From positions 1-56,271 of the forward strand of contig DYEQ01000008.1 of NCBI GenBank assembly GCA_020725645.1: 56,271 nt of DNA. Direction: 5' to 3'. Shown here one piece after another: positions 54,175 to 56,271 of this stretch. The position numbers and the translations under genes were made by a program. Source of the DNA: Candidatus Fermentithermobacillaceae bacterium (GTDB lineage Bacteria > Bacillota > Sulfobacillia > Fermentithermobacillales > DUSS01). Numbering within the stretch: position 1 is the first letter of the stretch; every line of letters starts with the position of its first letter. Under the pieces are notes generated by a model. That model worked only from the letters and a program-made list of their open reading frames with translations, did not search any database and was not told where the DNA came from.

Positions 54175-55141
54175 CTTTGGCACCTCCGTAATGAATTAAC
54201 CCGTTATCGTAAGGACAAATCCTAACCCCTCCGATCTGAACGGTTAGATGGAGATGGTCACCGGTTGAATATCCAGTGTTGTCCATTAATGCAATGCGCT
54301 GATTATCAGAAACATTGTCATTCACAGCAACCAGAGTCGACTGATACTTCAGGTGTCCATACACGGTAAAGTAGTTGTTTCCATGCGAAATCGTGACATA
54401 TGTTCCGTAAGTCCTAGGCCCATCAGGGTAGGTGTTGCGCTCGTCTTGCACTACCTCAATCACTGTTCCCGCTTTACACGCGTAAACATTGTCTCCCGCC
54501 ACCCCAGCATAGTCGGTGCCTGTATGCCCATCGTATGCGTGACCGTAGACCCAGCTAGTACCGGTCCATCCGGTCCAGTCCCTGATTGAACCACTTGCCG
54601 GATCTAAATCAAAGAAAGCTGAGATCGGAACGAACTCTCCTACAGGACGGCTGAACATCTTGATCTCCTTCTTGTTCACTCTTAGCTTGTACGTGGCAGT
54701 ATCGCTTGCCCACGTCCAGGCCCATACGCGTATATAATGATCGCCGCTCGAACTAGCATTGTAAACAATATGTTCCGCAACGGCATCTCCAAGAATCGAA
54801 TACGCAACCAGCTTTCCTGAGGGGTCGTACAGTGCCACATCGTAATCGTTTGGCAGCCGGTAGACGTCTACAACGAGTGGTTGGCCGCTGGTTGCATTGA
54901 CCTTGAACCAGTCCTGGTCATACTGGTTATCAAGAGTGGCGCTATATTCGTAATCCCCCGCTGTTATTGGTCTTGCGAAAATCAGGTTGTCGTTTGGCTC
55001 GTGGCCATCGTAGTTGGTTGAGAACTGCGTATAGAGGCTGTAAAGCGCGGAGGCGTTATACCCCGAATAGGGAGTAACCAAGATGTAGTAATAGCCTGCC
55101 TCATCGACGTGACTCAGTATCTCGGAGGTGTCGAAGGTCAG
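54161..55141 (-). CDS. M23 peptidase with pre-peptidase C-terminal domain, 5' truncated by IS
   Basis: A PPC (bacterial pre-peptidase C-terminal) domain occupies about the first 150 residues of the visible frame (DWFKVNATSGQPLVVDVY and the VALYDPSGKLVA segment). It is followed by an M23/LytM peptidase with HTGTDYAG, the VTISHGNNYFTVYGHL strand and GDHLHLTV, giving the zinc histidines. Such enzymes cut peptidoglycan cross-bridges or act on spore or cell-wall peptides. The reading frame is open leftward into the IS21 terminal repeat at 55141, with no start or signal peptide, so the gene is interrupted by that insertion. The remainder of the gene is not seen in the window. Confidence 0.75.
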   Translation of the reverse strand: MTFDTSEILSHVDEAGYYYILVTPYSGYNASALYSLYTQFSTNYDGHEPNDNLIFARPITAGDYEYSATLDNQYDQDWFKVNATSGQPLVVDVYRLPNDYDVALYDPSGKLVAYSILGDAVAEHIVYNASSSGDHYIRVWAWTWASDTATYKLRVNKKEIKMFSRPVGEFVPISAFFDLDPASGSIRDWTGWTGTSWVYGHAYDGHTGTDYAGVAGDNVYACKAGTVIEVVQDERNTYPDGPRTYGTYVTISHGNNYFTVYGHLKYQSTLVAVNDNVSDNQRIALMDNTGYSTGDHLHLTVQIGGVRICPYDNGLIHYGGAKDENR

Positions 55142-55982
55142 TTAATTCACCCGGGGGTGCTCCAGTTAATTCACCCGTCCCTGTGACCGGCGCGGCGCGC
55201 TTCAATCTCGATTATGTGCTCGACTCACCTCCTTGCCTAGCCTCCTCGCCTGCAGCTACCTCCTGAACTCGTGGGACTGCGTCATGGCCCGGTCTGTGCA
55301 CGGGGCGGTAACTCTTTCCCGGCATGAACACGTGGTGGGCGCTGTTGACCAACCGGTCCAGGGCTCCTTCCGCGAAGACCGGGTTCGGAAAGAGCGCGTA
55401 CCAGTCCTTCGGCGCCCTGTTCGACACCACGATCATGGAGCCGACCCGGTAGCGCTCGCAGATGAGTTCGTACAGGTCTTCCGCCTGCTGAGGAGACAGT
55501 TCCTTCATGCCGAAGTCGTCCAGGATCAAGAGGTCGGGCAGTATGTACTTCCTGAGCCTGGTCTCCCAGGTACCGTCGGCATGGCCTCCGCCCAGGTCTT
55601 GCAGTAGACGGTTCGTTTTGGTGTAGATGACACTGTAACCTTTCATGCATGCGGCATGGCCAAGAGCCTGGGCGATATGACTCTTTCCGACCCCCACCGG
55701 GCCGTAAAGCAGCACCGACTCTTTTCGCTCCAGATAACCGCAGGTGGAGAGGTCCCGGATGAGCGGGGCCGGGATCTTTGGGTTGTAAGTGAAGTCGAAG
55801 TCGGAGAGGGTCTTGCTCTCCTCGAAACGGGCCCTGCGCAGACGCCCGGAGAGCGCTTTCTGGGAGCGGCGGTTGCTTTCGTCCTCGAGCAGCATCTCAA
55901 GGAAGACCAGGTAACCAAGGTTGCCTTTCGGGGGGTGGGTGAATTTCCTGGCGTTTTTCACCCTTTAGGTGGGTGAATTATC
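55139..55982. mobile_element. Mini-IS21 element with duplicated terminal repeats
   Basis: The left end has two copies of GTTAATTCACCCG at 55141-55153 and 55165-55177. The right end has two inverted copies of GGTGGGTGAATT at 55934-55945 and 55968-55979, matching by reverse complement the core TAATTCACCC. Multiple terminal repeats on both sides are the hallmark of IS21. Only a part of istB lies between, so istA and the istB N-terminus are deleted. The element interrupts the M23 gene. Confidence 0.65.
55212..55961 (-). pseudogene. istB-like IS21 helper ATPase, N-terminally truncated
   Basis: The protein has the IstB AAA+ core: GNLGYLVFLEMLLEDESN, Walker A GPVGVGKSH and Walker B LLILDDFGMKELS, with a sensor VVSNRAPKDWYALF and the final SAHHVFMPGKSYRP. 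The usual first about 25 residues are absent, and the apparent start reads through the right terminal repeat (KFTHPP). The last 30 residues after the HHVFM motif (PGHDAVPRVQEVAAGEEA) are unlike typical IstB. Without IstA it cannot promote transposition itself, but may retain ATP binding. Confidence 0.7.
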
Positions 55983-56271
55983 TGGTCGTCGACAGTTAGG
56001 ACGCCAAAGAGGCAGGTGGACAAAAAAGACCGCCAGGCCTACCCTGGCTTAAAAACTTAAAAACAAGGAGCGCACCATGCTTCGAAGCTAACACGCTCCG
56101 TGTGCGTTGAGCTCGTTTCTTTCTCTGCTTCACCATGTACTACTCGAAGCCTGCGTCAGGTTCCCCACGCATAAGAGGCATGGCAAGTTGCGAAGCCCAA
56201 GAAGCGCCTGTGAATCCACGGCGGTTGGTCTACGGTAACTTTGGGACGGATCCTGCTGGGCTTGAGTGTCC
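55983..56271. other. Window end without a supportable gene
   Basis: An AAGGAG site followed by ATGCTTCGAAGCTAA gives a five-codon frame, which is too short to support. No istA sequence is visible. Confidence 0.4.

Noticed and set aside
56069-56083. Five-codon leader frame after a good ribosome site
   Set aside because: Too short to judge, with no attenuator structure or downstream gene in the window.
1-56271. tRNA, rRNA or CRISPR arrays
   Set aside because: No T-loop-like GGTTCRA-N-YC clusters with paired arms, rRNA core or spaced direct repeats were seen by eye; only a dedicated scan could exclude a weak tRNA.

Overview
The window looks like a spore-forming-lineage Bacillota (Firmicutes) chromosome with fairly high GC. 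The evidence is a complete rimP-nusA-rnpM-infB-ylxP-rbfA-nrnA-truB-ribF-rpsO-pnp superoperon in the Gram-positive order, a Spo0E-like small protein, a YflT-type stress protein, strong GGAGG ribosome binding sites and very frequent GTG/TTG starts (pnp, rpsO, nusA, rimP, infB neighbours). I cannot name the species.

Layout. 0.1-6.1 kb: a minus-strand, TetR-headed catabolic-looking operon (HMG-CoA-synthase-like protein, thiolase, Zn-ribbon/OB-fold partner, SCP2 protein, an unrecognised 361-aa protein and an SDR dehydrogenase), with two perfect inverted repeats as candidate operators. 6.1-8.0 kb: small stress, membrane and sporulation-type proteins. 8.1-12.2 kb: a two-gene module of NuoL/M/N-family proton-conducting subunits without any hydrogenase or complex I partners. 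12.2-24.6 kb: endonuclease IV, then the translation/RNA superoperon on the minus strand, preceded by a promoter and an intrinsic-terminator-like leader hairpin. 24.6-34 kb: HEPN/MNT toxin-antitoxin-like pair, a double GNAT protein, HD-domain protein, nucleoside phosphorylase, patatin phospholipase and glycosyltransferase, and two unusual proteins. 35-38 kb: decaying ABC transporter genes around a sirtuin. 38-45 kb: a small metalloprotease-like protein, lipoprotein, SDR, methyltransferase, and an ArsR-ABC transporter operon with palindromes over its promoter. 45-56 kb: accessory region with an ASCH protein, a 33-aa lipoprotein-like peptide, a deletion-derivative ISLre2 transposase, a MATE exporter, an SdpI protein, a large lipoprotein, istB remnants, a gluzincin-like peptidase fused to helix-hairpin-helix, membrane-anchored proteins, and an M23 peptidase gene cut by a mini-IS21 element.

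The most unusual general feature is that many otherwise conserved proteins (RibF, IF-2, a GT4 glycosyltransferase, a NuoL-like subunit, GNAT, ArsR, MATE, a peptidase) carry extra in-frame low-complexity or tandemly duplicated stretches in loops or linkers. The second theme is internal deletion: the ISLre2 transposase, an ABC ATPase and the IS21 element have all lost their middles but kept their ends. The most promising candidate for an undescribed system is the TetR-controlled thiolase cluster, whose HMG-CoA-synthase-like subunit has glycine where the catalytic cysteine should be.
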